Shown: positions 26,601-38,525 of the stretch, piece by piece
Layout: each line of letters opens with the position of its first letter
Numbering within the stretch: the first letter of the stretch is position 1
NCBI GenBank assembly: GCA_017562135.1
Contig: QEYB01001430.1
Coordinates: forward strand, 496,001 to 560,000
DNA length: 64,000 nucleotides
Source of the DNA: Dipylidium caninum
Taxonomy: Eukaryota; Platyhelminthes; Cestoda; Cyclophyllidea; Dipylidiidae
Direction: 5' to 3'
Notes under the pieces: generated by a model
Database searches by the model: none
Told to the model about the DNA's origin: nothing
What the model saw: only the letters and a program-made list of their open reading frames with translations
Program-made: the position numbers and the translations under genes

Positions 26601-27583
26601 AGTTCATCATTCTGTTCCGTCTGAAAGTATCGGGTAGAGACGGCGAAGCGCCCGTAGGCCGGCAGTCGGATGCAACTGCTTTTCTGTCCGGCTTGTTCCC
26701 CGAGCACGAGGCCAAATGGCAGCCAGACTGGTCGGCCACCCACCGTCGACACGGTTGAAGGCGAAAGGTTAAAAGGCTTCGCAGTATGAACATCTTTCTC
26801 CCACTGCGGTGCATTGGCACTAGTGTGGGTGGGAAAAGGTCATTTAGGAGGCACGCCTTTTCCGCTTAGATCCTAAATCGCTCGTTTCATCGCGTTTTTG
26901 CCATTCGACGCCTTGACAGTGCGGTGACGGGGGTTAATGGAAATAAGTCGCAAAATTTTCCCATTAACTGGGCCAATTATCCCCAGTGGATGTGTCGAGA
27001 AGCACCGGAAGGGAGAGGGGAAGAGCAGAAGAGTACGTCAGTTGGCCACATCTTTCTTTTTCAGGGTCTAAATTTCGTTCTCTTCCTGGAACAAGTCCTC
27101 GCGCCGTACATTGACAAGGTTGGAGTCATCTTTGCGTTAATCGCCTACGAAGGCGTCCTGGGGGGTCTCTCCTATGTCAACACCTTCCACCGCGTCCTCA
27201 CGACGGTATGTCGACCCTGCCTTTGTGCCTCCGCTGATTCGTCCCTCTGCACCGTCTAGATGTTCCATGCGAGACGAGGTGCGAGCTGCCCTCTGGTTCA
27301 GTCGGTCTGACATCTCCTTTTGTGTGGAGGCCACACTAACAACAAATCTTGAGATACCACGCACTCTGTCTTCCTGTGAAGGAGTTTTTCAAAAACCACT
27401 CACAAGAGGCACTCCATCATCACCTCCTCCGTTTTATTTTAGAGCGACGCGAATACGCGGGAGTACAGCATGTCTGTCGCCGCCTTCTCTGACGCCTTCG
27501 GCATCACCTGTGCGGCGTTTGTAGCAATTCCATTGCACAACTGCCTCTGCCACTACGTGTCAAGTCCTTCAAGCCCCACCTAA
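20659..27583 (+). CDS. Battenin (CLN3) lysosomal/endosomal membrane protein
   Basis: Thirteen exons join in phase: 20659-20835, 21061-21120, 21158-21237, 21319-21404, 21509-21581, 22721-22861, 24559-24693, 24736-24871, 25357-25425, 25841-25896, 26379-26472, 27065-27205, 27443-27583. They give 462 residues (human CLN3 has 438). It is a multi-pass membrane protein of the MFS-like CLN3 family, located in late endosomes and lysosomes. In mammals it is needed for lysosomal glycerophosphodiester clearance, and its loss causes juvenile neuronal ceroid lipofuscinosis. Conserved CLN3 blocks appear in order: FWCFGLFNNFVYVVMLSAA, TGAVLLADILPSLL, CGLGDVTFLTMLAFF, SSWSSGTGAAGI, FFEYLINQAL, QYRWFQFTYQCGVF and VSRSSLKLFRIRSTW, then AYEGVLGGLSYVNTFHRV, and a last exon with AAFSDAFGIT. 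A variable acidic cytosolic loop sits at exons 7-8. The human C-terminal CQLS prenylation box is absent: the protein ends SSPSSPT. An in-frame TGA lies upstream of the chosen ATG. Two odd introns are noted: one of 42 bp (24694-24735) and one with a GC donor after 26472. Confidence 0.95.
23491..23508. repeat. (CTC)n tract in CLN3 intron
   Basis: Six CTC units inside the large intron between exons 6 and 7. That intron (22862-24558, 1.7 kb) otherwise contains only chance frames. Confidence 0.85.
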
Positions 27584-28449
27584 CCTCCCTTCTTCCTCAA
27601 TAACTTGATGACTTGCAGTACGCGTCTCCTGGTAGACTTAGGCGGGACGACGTACCACGCCGGAGAGGTCGACAATTGGAAGAGGGCTGCTCCATGGGTG
27701 CAATCAGCCGTATATTTTACCACATTTTGAGACCTCGAGTCGTGATTCCCTCCCACATAATGGCAGATTGATGTCACGTTACTACACACATCATCGTTCA
27801 GATGCAGAGAATCTGCCACTTTGAGCGGTCTCAAGACCTTTTGACAGCCTTGGCCGAGTAGTAAACCGCAAAGGAGTAGAAAAAGTGCGGTTTATGGAGA
27901 GAAGAAGGTTTGGGAGTCTGGTCGTCGCCCTTACCTGAGAGGGATTTGCCACTCGCCTCCCCCTCCCATTCCCCTGCCCACAAGCGAGGCAGAAAGAACG
28001 CAGGCGCGGTGCAACGATGTATTTCTCGTAAGAGTATTCCAAAGATCATGAAGACGGTGGTGATGTCGATTGTGTGGGCCCCCTCGAGGCAGCGCAGTTC
28101 TCGAAGCTCAAGTCCGATAGAATTGGGGTGGGCAATTTGTCTCGGGTCACTGGACGTAGCATGTGGCGCCCGAAGGGCTGAAGAGACAAGGACGGGTTTA
28201 ACGGAAAAGCGGATAGGGGAGGCACTCAGCGAACAACCGTATCCCCTTTGGGCAGGTCATCCACAAGAACGCTAGGCACAGGTGCGCGCCAACGAGTCAG
28301 GAGTGCATCCTCGACTCCACCACCACAACATGGTCTTGGAACGAAATACTCCTGTCCAGCACGCCATGGAGACGTCACGATAACAACCACTAAATATGGC
28401 GACCGCCTAACTCGACAATCGTGCTCAGTGGGATCTCTACTCGTTAGCA
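27584..28449. other. Convergent intergenic region CLN3 / MTFR
   Basis: The two stop codons face each other across 866 bp, so this holds the 3' UTRs of both genes. No canonical AATAAA is obvious just after the CLN3 stop. A CAATAAC at about 27598 is the nearest variant. No coding exon is supported on either strand. Confidence 0.4.
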
Positions 28450-31400
28450 TCAAGATAGACCTCGACATTGACATACCGGCATCTTGGAGGGAGGGCCAGA
28501 AGCACTGGGGGTGGGCCAACCCCTCGAGCCAACGCTGTCAGGTGGCGCAGCACTCTGCGCCCCTCCATGGCGAATACGATGGAGTGTGGGGGTTTGGAAG
28601 GCCGTCTCGGGGGGCGGTGTGAAATCATTCTCCTTGTTCGCCTCGTGATTGATTTCGCGGCTGGGACTCTCCGGACTGTCCAACTCGTAGCGCGCATTGG
28701 CGAACTTCGCCTTCAGTGCGCGGGAAATCAGTTCGACGGGGTCCATGCGGCTAAGGGTGACGAACGGGCCGATGAAAGTGGCTGCCACTGCGTGTTAACA
28801 GACTGTCGCGGGTGAGTACGACGTGCGCTACTTCATGTCAGACAACAGTCCCTCCTTGGTGTTTCAAGTGGACTTCTTACCTTCCCCTCTTTTCGAATTT
28901 AAAATAACAGCGTGAGTTAAACACACCATTTGACACCAAGAAAGGGAGCGATTTTCCTCACCTGACATCGATGTCGTCATCCCGGATGGGTGTTCCGCCA
29001 GCAGAGCGACGCACGGCACGTAGCTTGATGGAGCCGGAGGTGAGCTCCCTCAAGACCTGAGACATGTCACCAGCAACCGTCGACTGTAGCCGCTTCGGCG
29101 GATTGAGGCCCTAGCGAAAAATAGACGAGGGGATTTTACTCCCCAGGACGACGCCACACAGTGGCCTGGGCAGGCACTCGGACTACTTTTGAGCGCCTAA
29201 GCTTGTTATTGCAATTCACGAATTGTCTCTTCCACCAAGATAAAAATAACCCAGCACAGTGGATAAGAGGAGAAGTCGGCGGCACCCAAGGAACCTCGCG
29301 GTTGGGACTCCTTAAAATTAGCCCAAAGCCCTTCAGACGAGGCAACCTAATCTGCCACTCTCTTGGGCTCACCACCTATCTGGTCGCGTCTGGACGGGCC
29401 AGTACAGGCGTTGATGAAGGAAACCATAGAAGGCACCACTCCAGCAAATCTGTTATCTGCCCCTCCTCTCCCTCCTTCCTTATCCCCCTAACTTGGACGC
29501 CAAACTTAATAATCGTGTTAAGTCCCCACTCCTTCTCTTTCCCTAGAGTTATTTGAATAAGGAAATACACTAAGTGTAATATGCATAGCCTGAGTCTAAT
29601 TGCTAACATTTTTTCCTCTCTTGCCTCCTGTCTGCCACATATGCTATTATAATGCCTGAAAAGGTAGTTTTATCCACATCGCCGACAGAACTACCCTGCG
29701 ACCTCAGGCAGTCTCCTCCGCTCCAAGTGCCAACGAGTGGAGGCACAACCGCAGAGACCGACGAAGTGACATTTCAACAAGGCACTTAATTTGGGGGATC
29801 ACGCGTGTTGAATTTAATGAGGGAGGATGAGTGGAGAGAGCAGCTACTTCTCTCGGTGTTTCACAAGGGCATTTATGTTACTCCCTCAAACAGCAATTTC
29901 TCGATCGCATATACTACGTGTGATGCACAAATTTAAATAAAAACAACAATCTGGATGGGATAGAAGCAGGGATGAGGTGAAGCCAATACTCATCCCCTTG
30001 ATAACACCTCAAACAACAAAACAATACGCCTTTCCAGGAAATGAGAAACAAAATAAATCAATTAGGAACTACCTAAAAAGCGAGCATTATTTTTCTCTCT
30101 TCCCTCACTAGCCTATTTCACGAAACAAACCTTCCCCATGGGCTGTTAAACTCCAATTGAGTCCACTCGGTTCTCCCCAGCCAATGTCTAATATTCACAA
30201 TGGCTCGCAATACCCTCTTTTCCAACAGCTTTGTTCGCCAATCCAAGAGTGGCGGCGGCGGCGGCGGCGGCGGTGGTGGTGGTGGTGGTGGCGGAGGAGG
30301 AGCAAATCCTTCTAATATTGGAGTCGACGGCGGCGGAGCAAAAACACTCGAGGAAGTCGTTTCCACAACTCCCGAGTCGCTCAACCCCTCGTCCATGCAA
30401 GTAGACATCGCATTCTTCATGGAGGCGATGTTGATCACATGATAGGACTGCTCTGTCGGTGCTGACACCTCGTTATCAACCCGCGCCGTAGTGGGGAATC
30501 CGAGGCGATCGCGCTCCTGTTGGAACACTAGCCGAGCCAACTGAGTTCGAAGTTGGGCCAACTCCTTCTCCAAATTCGCGATCCTCTCAGCGTCTGTGGA
30601 CGCTGCACGCGTTAGATAGGAAAGTGATGAATGGTAAACATAACTGTTGCCAATTTCACAACAGACGCAATTCTACAAGGTATTAGACTCAGGTTTGAGT
30701 ATCATACCTTCCTTGCAGGCTCGGGCGCCACACACCAAACACAAATGCTGGAAATTTACAACACTCCATAATTAATTACAGAAAAGCTAACAACGTAGCA
30801 TTACCGGCCAAGCAATAGCTTTATTGACAGGTTAAAAGTAGGGCCTCTACCACTGTCAGAATACAGAGGCTCGGGCAAAGAGATGAGTGGAATTAGGACA
30901 AATGGCTCACAATCCCAGTATTTTTTGTCCTTGAAACAGAAGGACGAAAGAACTTAGTTTACCTTTTCTCCATCAAAAGACCATGCCTTCTGCTGGGTAA
31001 AAGGCTTACTTCCTCGGTTTCATCTCACGCCAACTCATTAACCGGCAAAATCTAAGAAAACCCTTGGCTGTATCAGTCTTTCGATATGCCTCAGTAACCA
31101 ATAACGGTGTTCTCAAAATAAGTAGATGAAATGAAACGAAAAAGGGGACAAATTGTACATTCCCTACCAGGCGCTACATCCACGGTGGCTGCGTTTTTAG
31201 CCGCCGCTTGTGAGACGGAATCGTCAGCCAACAGCGCTGAAGATGATGACGGCTGAGTTCCACAGTCTTCTGCTTCGGAAACTGAGGGGCTCTCTGGTGG
31301 CAGACCATAAAATTGGATCGATTGAGCCAACCATGCTTCACACCGGTCGCAGATTCGTCGATATCGTCTCCCGCCAACTTCCGGGTGCTCAAAAAACGTG

Positions 31401-33246
31401 ACTTCCGTCCCTTCTGATCCCTCGCCTCGATACTCTTCGAACGCTCCACGATCCAAATCGAAGGCAAAAATAGCTGGTGGACGAGACTGGGCCAGTGTTT
31501 TAGGAAGGATATTCGTAGATGGCAGAGCACCGACGTATTGAACAGTGACAGGTGGGAGGTCGGCGGTCACCGAGTCCAACCGCGAGGGTTCGGGGTTTGA
31601 AATGGTAGAAGTACTAAGGGGTCCATTCATGAGAATCAGACTGAGTTGGGAGGAATAACACTCCAGACTGTAACTCGTAGGACTGGACTCGTCCACCTGC
31701 GCAGTACATATTTAACTAAGCTTAAGTTGTCCTGGTCATCGTCAAAAGAAATCAATCAAAAGATTAGAAGCGTTTGTGTCGCAGAAAATCTTCGCCGTTA
31801 GCATGCAGGGTTAGGCCGCTCGAGACAATAATTACCAACATTACTATAACGGGCATGTATAAAAACTATTAAAACGACCTAGTCTGAGATATAAATACAG
31901 TATATTTGTTCCTCGGAACATCGCATGCGAGTATTTTTTGTTTTATTAAGAAAGCGTACTGCAATGGTCGAAACCAATCAAATTTCCAGTACTAGTCTTG
32001 ACACCCAGCGTGCATATAATGTGTGACCTGGTTAAGTCATAATTTCCTTACTTTAAATCAGAATACTAGAAACACGGATCATGAAAACGCATACGCGGTG
32101 ACGCTGAGTAAAAGAGAGTTTGTGAAATATGGCAAGAGAACGTCCGTCACATATTTACGGAAGGCATTAAGGGAATCATAGAATGGCAAATCCGCAAAAG
32201 TAACAAGAGTTACAGTGTCTGACAGACAGTGATTTACAGTCGCAAACCCACATGCACAGATAATATGCCTGTGACAATATACCTCCATATGAATAGGCTA
32301 ATGGGTAGACAGCGAATCAGATTAAAAGGTCTAATCATAAGTTCTTCTTTTTAGCGGCGGTAGAACAACAAAAAAGTGGGGCTTCGATAATACGTCTCAA
32401 GTATTGGCATCGTTTACGCGATCTTAAGTGACTGATCACATTCCCTCTCCAAAATTTAGAGGTGAACGTTTCATACTATCATCCACAGTGCCTTTGAGAT
32501 TTGCACGTCTAAATTAATAAGTAGATAATCAATCATCAACCTGGACGCTATTATGACTAAAATCGACTAGTAGTGGTTTGAATTTATTACCGTCTAATAT
32601 TCCCTAAATACCCTAGAATCCACAATCCACCACGATGTTTGTTTATATATTTGTATATAATAGTTAATTGTGCTTTTATATGTGTTTACTCATCGTCTTG
32701 GATATATGAATAGTAAAATCACTAGGCAATGCTATTCAAATCAAGGATTGGTTCCCGTAATCATTGAATTTGCAGTTGTGTTTCAGTAGACGGTTTGAAT
32801 CCGAAGATAAGCGTCGGCGTAATAAGAGAATTTTGTTTGAGTTAGCAAATGACCCATATTTAACATACTGGAGTAGTTCAGTAGTCATTTCGCAAAAAAA
32901 TAATGAACTAGAAACGTTATGATGAACTCACCTCAGAGATGGAGTCGTTTTGGGCAACATAAAATTGGGCATTTCTTTCCAGTATTTCGGCGGATATTGG
33001 TAACCGTGGCGCAGGAGTGTGAACGGGAAAGCATCTGACTAACTTCCTTAGTGAAAAAACGGATCGGATGTCGTAAAACTAAAAGATGAAAGGTATAATG
33101 ACGCCGGGGGAAAAAGATTAGACAGGCGGTTCGGATAATTTCAAGAACAAGCAAAAGTCGATTGCAAATCCGCATACCTCCCAAACGCAAATGTCAGCAA
33201 GGATTAATGAGGCGTCATAGACTTTAAACTTACAAAACGTAAAAAA
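28450..33246 (-). CDS. Mitochondrial fission regulator (MTFR1/MTFR2 family)
   Basis: Exons from high to low coordinates: 33246-33178 (tentative), 33078-32932, 31696-31168, 30602-30214, 29110-28962, 28750-28450, with consistent phases and a TGA end. The start codon lies further upstream and was not found. Family hallmarks in order: an N-terminal block RSVFSLRKLVRCFP, similar to the vertebrate RSIVRKIG region; the coiled-coil helix RIANLEKELAQLRTQLARLV, matching the MTFR signature (vertebrate LENELAALRAQIAKIV); a long polyproline run of about 17 residues right after it; then VLRELTSGSIKLRAVRRS, matching LKEMNSVKLRSVKRS; and DPVELISRALKAKFANARYE, matching DPAALIAEALKKKFAYRYR. MTFR proteins sit at mitochondria and promote fission. 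The acidic/Ser region between N-terminal block and coiled coil is long (exon of 529 bp). The vertebrate FGPH C-terminal motif was not seen. At least about 504 residues are visible without the tentative exon. Confidence 0.87.
30250..30302. repeat. (GGC/GGT)n coding microsatellite, polyproline of MTFR
   Basis: A run of GGC then GGT triplets on the plus strand, read as CCN proline codons by the minus-strand MTFR gene. Its length may vary between individuals. The polyproline run itself is a family feature. Confidence 0.9.
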
Positions 33247-34211
33247 CTGAATGCCCGTCGCCGTCGGCTGGACTTAGTAAGCATCCCCGGACAAACGAGC
33301 GATCCGACGAACCTGCTGTCCGGAAATTTGACGACCCCGCTTAACGCACTCAATATGTGTTCTAACGATTTAAAGAGAGAAAATTGTTACTAAGTTTCAC
33401 TGTGGAAACTAACGACTCTGACAAGCATGAACAGTGTTAACAACACGTTGCTTCATAAACAGCAGGACGATTTGCTGTTGGAAATAAACGCGAGAGACCA
33501 TTTTATTGAGTAAGAAGAAATACTTATTAAGCTATGAAATTGTAAGAAGTTTGATTCAGGACACAAAGTTCCACGCGCCCGAACAATAATATTTGAAATT
33601 TTGATATGGATTTCCATTCTTCAACCTGTTGATAATAATTTTAACCATCAGCTTTTCGGTGATAAATTTTGTCGGATCTTACTCCCCTATATTCTTGGTA
33701 TTTAGTCGCACATGTGTATTTGAAACTCATTGAATCGCCGCTGGCGGCAATATTGCACTATGTGTACCTTCATCGTAGTCTAGTTGTTTCACTATTTCCT
33801 TTAATTATCACCCTTTTTTGCCAAATCTTGGCTCCCTTGGTAACTGAGCAGTTTCCTCCATGACTACGACGTTTAAATTCTTGTGACCTGTATATTAAAA
33901 TGGATACTCTGCGCCAATATCCTTCGAGTCCAGTATCAATTATAAGCCGTCGGGCCACCTTATTTTCTCGTATTTCGCTCGGAAGTCGCGCTAATCGCGC
34001 TCGTCGGCAGTCAAGTAAGCCAGGTTAATTATAAGCAGGGCTCATAGCGCATAATTCACATAGTAAGCTTGAGTCTATGAAGAGTCTAAGCGGATAACTC
34101 CTTAATCATTAATTAAGAAGATCAGATAATTTCAATTCCATCCATTGCCTTGGATTTATGAAATACCAATCCCATTTTAAGTTGTTATTTTTTTCTGGTT
34201 CTTCTGGATAG

Positions 34212-34227
34212 CCCCCCCCCCCCCCCC
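34212..34227. repeat. Poly-C run (C16)
   Basis: Sixteen consecutive C residues in AT-rich non-coding DNA. It can be an assembly weak point. Confidence 0.9.
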
Positions 34228-35614
34228 ACAAGTAAAACACTGATGGTAGACGATAGGACGCATCCGTTCAGGCTAAAATGACATAATTAATCCGTCCAAT
34301 GTTAGAAAACCGGACATAGACCGTGAATTTAAACTCCTGGTTGAGAGAGTTAGCCTCCATCGCATGCATTAGACCTCAAACAAAAACACCTGAGAGCAAA
34401 GCGCACGCCTGTTTTATTTAAAAACGTCCAAGCAGTTCTTAGTAGTTCGCCATTATGAGAAGCCAGATCTAAGAGGCACTTGGACACTTGAGGGCCTGCG
34501 TGAGTGAAATTTTGCGGAGGGCCTAAATCACCCACTCACTTGCAGCTCAGTCGTAGGATGTGTGATTCCACTCGTTTTGGGGATATTACACGAATCTGTG
34601 ATTGTTTTAAGTTATTAGCATCTCACGTTTTGGTGCACTCACCATCAGTGGAAGTTGATAAAGATGAGCACCTGTCACGGCTATGTGAAAACCTTGTATA
34701 GCAAAGGGAATCGCAGCGTCGCGAGTATGCGTCGCGTGGCAGCGAAGGTGTCAAGCAGATGCAAAAGAAGTGGACTGAGGTCCCTTCAGAAAAACGTGGT
34801 CGTGGTCATTTCAGGGCCAGCCCTGAGGACATAAGTGATAACCACAACCCAGAGACGCATTGGTTTCCTCAACGGGAGATAACCCAGCGTAGACATTCAG
34901 TCGTGATGCGTCGCGTGCTATGTGATATTCCTTTTTCATAAGAATTTTCCTCGTTGTTGTCCTCGTCTCCTGGTCTCTCGGCTTGCCCGTCCCCTGGCTA
35001 TTTTCGCGTCACACTGTGTCGAGGCAAGCGACTGCACCACACATCCTCGCTCCGGTCGGCAGAGCAAAGCAAACTGAGTCCCTCCACGACTCCTCAATTT
35101 ACGCATAAGAGAGAGAGATGTTTCGCAGTCTCATCAACCTCACAAAATCCTTTCAGCCTCGTCTCTACCAAAAGTGGGGACTTCGTTGACAGTTCGACGT
35201 GGCCTGTCGGACTACTTACTACTGGAGAGTTAGTGGAAGCGACTGCTCTGATCCCGCATTTACAGAACATGTTGCGCCGTTTGAACTAAGTCGCAAGTGA
35301 GCCGAGTGAAATCGCTTTTCAGTGAACTTGGGATTCCTGAACTTCAAAGAGGGCAAATCGGGGAGTGGCAAGTACATGACGCTGAAGGTGCTAAAGACGA
35401 GGAAGTGAGCTTGCTGTTGAAATTTCGAGAAGAGCTGCGTCTGCCTGGCCGCCTGACGACCTGTTTCGTCACACGTCGAGCTTGTCTTGCCAACCGCCCA
35501 CGTCGTGAGCCACTTCCATGTCCGCCTCCACCCACGCTGGTGTGTGCGTGCGTGCGTGCTGGAGCCAGGCTTCCGCGCACAACGAGTAGGCAGCTGGTGG
35601 TGGCATGCACTCCT

Positions 35615-35644
35615 AACATGAACATGAACATGAACATGAACATG
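35615..35644. repeat. (AACATG)5 hexanucleotide repeat
   Basis: Five perfect tandem copies of AACATG in intergenic DNA. Confidence 0.95.
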
Positions 35645-36781
35645 AGAAAGCCACTAAAGCATATCACGTGTAATGACAACTGTCAGCCACCTATCGCCTT
35701 TCTCTCCGCTGAAAGGCACGATTGGCAGTGAAAAAGTGCTCCATCAGTTATCGCGTGCACTCGCGAGAACGCTGGAAAAAAGGCGAGAGCCTGCGAGGCT
35801 CGCCGCCTCCGCCTTCGCCTTCGCCTGCGCACGTCGGAACAAAAGAGGCTGAGAGCGGATGAGCGAGGCGAGGCGAGGCGATGTACATCGGCTAGTTGCT
35901 ACTTTGTTTTTCTAATCGGTGAATCTTCAAGCAACTACACGTCAACTTGACGAGTTTACAAACGCAGTCGAGATTCACCTCGGCGGAATTAGGTCCTCTT
36001 CCGCCCATTTCACCGTGCTTTCGTTTGCACGGCCACATGCTCTTCACGAGGACTATTCCACTCCCCCATCTTCGTCCACTCATCACACCCTCCTCGGCAG
36101 GGCATCTTAGTTCGTTTTTTAGCCTCCACACGTCCATTAACGCCGTGTTAAAATATACGGATTTTAACTAATTAGCTAAACTGACGTCCGAATGACATTG
36201 CACTAGAGTTTTGGCCCTCTATGAACGTCTATGATTAGAAAATAGGGCAGGAATTTGCATTTTAACCCACAGCTATGATAGCAACATGATCTCGACGCCA
36301 AATGAGGTGTGTGTTCACGGCCCATACTGGGAAACAACTCCCCGACCCTTGCAAATTCACTTAAGATTCCAAATCCGATTTGCAATGGAAGAATTGAAAC
36401 ACGGGGGGGGGGCAACTTACAGGCCGTAGGAGAGAAGACTAACCCTTCGACTCGACAGACAGCAAACTAAATCTGTGGCGAAGGCTGAGAATAACAATGG
36501 ATGCACTGGTTCGCCAGTGGCCGCCTACTTGCAAAAGTATTTTTAGCATCTCGAGTGGAAATAAGCTTCAGAAGTTTGTTTGTATATTTACCACGTTAGG
36601 AAAGATGGTTGCTTTAGATTGAAATGCCTCCAACGCATCTGCTGTTACACTAATACTCGCCCTAGGGAGCGAGTTTGCCCTAAAATGCTCCGCCCCTTCA
36701 CCCAGTTGGCATATGCTCCACACCCGGCAACTCATGTCGCTCTGCTATGTGCACCGTCTGACGAGATGACTTCCGCTCGGA

Positions 36782-36905
36782 CCAATGGAAGGACGGCGAA
36801 GTGGAGGAGATCAGAGCCAGGACGAGTCAATGCCAGCCCCATGGAAACCCTCCGGCGCCGCGCCAATCACAGGCGGGAGGCGGCTTCGCAAGTGCCTCCC
36901 ATTGG
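36782..36905. promoter_or_regulatory. CCAAT-rich putative promoter upstream of the Iroquois gene
   Basis: Three CCAAT pentamers lie within 124 bp: CCAAT at 36782-36786, CCAAT at 36863-36867, and the inverted ATTGG at 36901-36905. The sequence is GC-rich, and a GCC/GCT triplet run follows just downstream. CCAAT boxes spaced like this are typical NF-Y sites of TATA-less promoters. The position, 1.6-1.7 kb upstream of the homeobox ATG, suggests its promoter, with 5' UTR exons in between. This is an inference. Confidence 0.4.
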
Positions 36906-36956
36906 CTGCCTGAGGCGCGCGCGAGAGAAAGCGGCTCTCCTGCGTGCCTCGTCTTC

Positions 36957-37000
36957 TGCTGTTGCTGCTGCTGCCGCCGCCGCCGCCGCCGCCGCTGCCG
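36957..37000. repeat. GCT/GCC triplet tract
   Basis: A run of GCT and GCC triplets that could read poly-Ala on the plus strand. The surrounding frame is open from 36580 to 37101, but this overlaps the putative promoter, so coding use is doubtful. Confidence 0.85.
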
Positions 37001-37112
37001 ACGACGAAGACGAATTCGGGAGAAACGACCTTTCACTTCTCCCGCCTCTGATTCATTTCTCAGGTCTTTCCTTTTTTCGATTCTGTGTTATGACACTTTA
37101 ACCTATCTGCAG

Positions 37113-37174
37113 CCTTGACTTCGACCAATGGTGGCGACGAGGCCCAGGCGCCTGGTCCCCCATCCTGCTGCGAG
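37113..37174 (+). other. Putative spliced 5' exon (UTR or short coding)
   Basis: A 62-bp segment bounded by a good acceptor (CTATCTGCAG) and a strong donor (GAG|GTGAGT). It could join in phase to the upstream poly-Ala frame through a CTCAG|GTCTTT donor near 37063, giving a peptide that ends GGDEAQAPGPPSCCE. It does not connect in frame to the homeobox ATG at 38526, which has its own upstream in-frame TGA. I see it as a likely 5' UTR exon of the Iroquois transcript or part of an unknown short gene. Confidence 0.3.
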
Positions 37175-38525
37175 GTGAGTACCACCGGTGGTGAAGACTC
37201 TCGTGTCAACAAATAGCGCACACGTTAAAAGATTCCTTCGTGTCGGCATTTATGTGACAGTACTGAATTAGTCCAATTCATTTGCGTAGTTTTCGGTGGA
37301 AAGTACATCAGCGCTTGAAAGTATTACTTCAAAAGTGTGAGGTCGAGTGAATATTTTGTTAACTTCGAACGTCCACACGATGGAGTGCTCGGTGAACACT
37401 GGTCCATACTTTCTTCTGCGAATATTAAAAGTGGGTTTTGTGGCCTTCTCCAACTGTCTCCCCGGAATGCTCTTACGTTAAGCTGTAATCGGCAGGGGCT
37501 GAGAAAACGCATGAAGGAGAGGTGGGTCTTGTGGCGAAGAAAATGCTTCCTGGGGGGGGGGTGGTTTTCGCGGTGGTCGTTCGTTTATATGATGTACATT
37601 TTCACCATTTATCTCAGCCCCGGGGAGGGGAAGAGAGAGCACGTGGGAGCGTGAGACCGGTTGAAAGAAAGACACTGAAGGAATTTCACTGTATTTCTGC
37701 TCTCAGTCCTCAGCGTATAGCAGCAATTTTAGCCAGGCTGTAGACAAGCGCCGTTCTGATCGGTCAGTCGGGCAGTACAAGCGGCTCCAGCCTCCGCAAA
37801 TGGGCAATAAACCGCCCGCCAGTTAAAACAGTAACCCGCGCCTTGACAAACAGGAGAATGCAGAAAAGTGTAGAGCACCAGTGCTCGGATAGGGATTGCG
37901 GAAAGTAGCAGAACGACGCTGTCATAACTTCTTCCACAATGCATCGTGGTGACCGATTGTGTACGCCACTCCGCACAGTTTTGCGCTGCGAGGCATTCGA
38001 GCCGGAGAAGGAAGCCCTACTCTGGGAATAGTCCGGGCGGGAAGTCACTCCGGGTAATCCGAACTATCTGCAAACTAGTTGTGTCACATACACACACACA
38101 CACACTGCAACGAGAACGCAATCCAACGAATAATAACTGCAACACTAAACGGCAGTAGCAAAAAGGCCTGTCAATTCGCAAGTGGTAAGAAATGGTTTTC
38201 CCGGTGAGTGGACTGCCAGCCAGATCGAGGTGGGTGGCGGGTGGAGAGAGGAGAGCGAGGAGATGAGGGGAGGAGGGGAGGCGGCGATTGAATGCGTCCG
38301 CCTCGACCGCCGCGACTACCGGCGCACTCCCACGCGGTGCGCACGTGCGCGCGGTGGATTCAATTGCGATTGAGCGCGCGTCTGAGCGCGCACAAGCACG
38401 CGCGCACCTGCGCGTTTACCGGCGTAGTAGCGGCGGAGGCAGCAGCAGCGACAACAAGTACAAACAGCATTTCGCACCACACTGCGCCGCGCCTGCCGAC
38501 TTGACGGACACCTGCGCGGAGGAGG

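Larger units (their letters stand above)
33247..36781. other. Spacer between MTFR and Iroquois genes
   Basis: The first 1.5 kb is AT-rich and probably contains the missing 5' exon(s) and promoter of MTFR. From about 34.9 kb GC content rises. No gene is recognised. It contains a poly-C run (34212-34227), five perfect AACATG units (35615-35644), CGCCTT-like repeats near 35808-35826 and GCGAG repeats near 35866-35880. Open frames such as 35297-35731 (+) include the AACATG repeat and look like chance frames. Confidence 0.35.

Noticed and set aside
36580..37101. 173-codon plus-strand frame with a poly-Ala run
   Set aside because: It overlaps three CCAAT boxes and a triplet repeat. It is more likely promoter and 5' UTR than a gene, though a spliced continuation is in phase.
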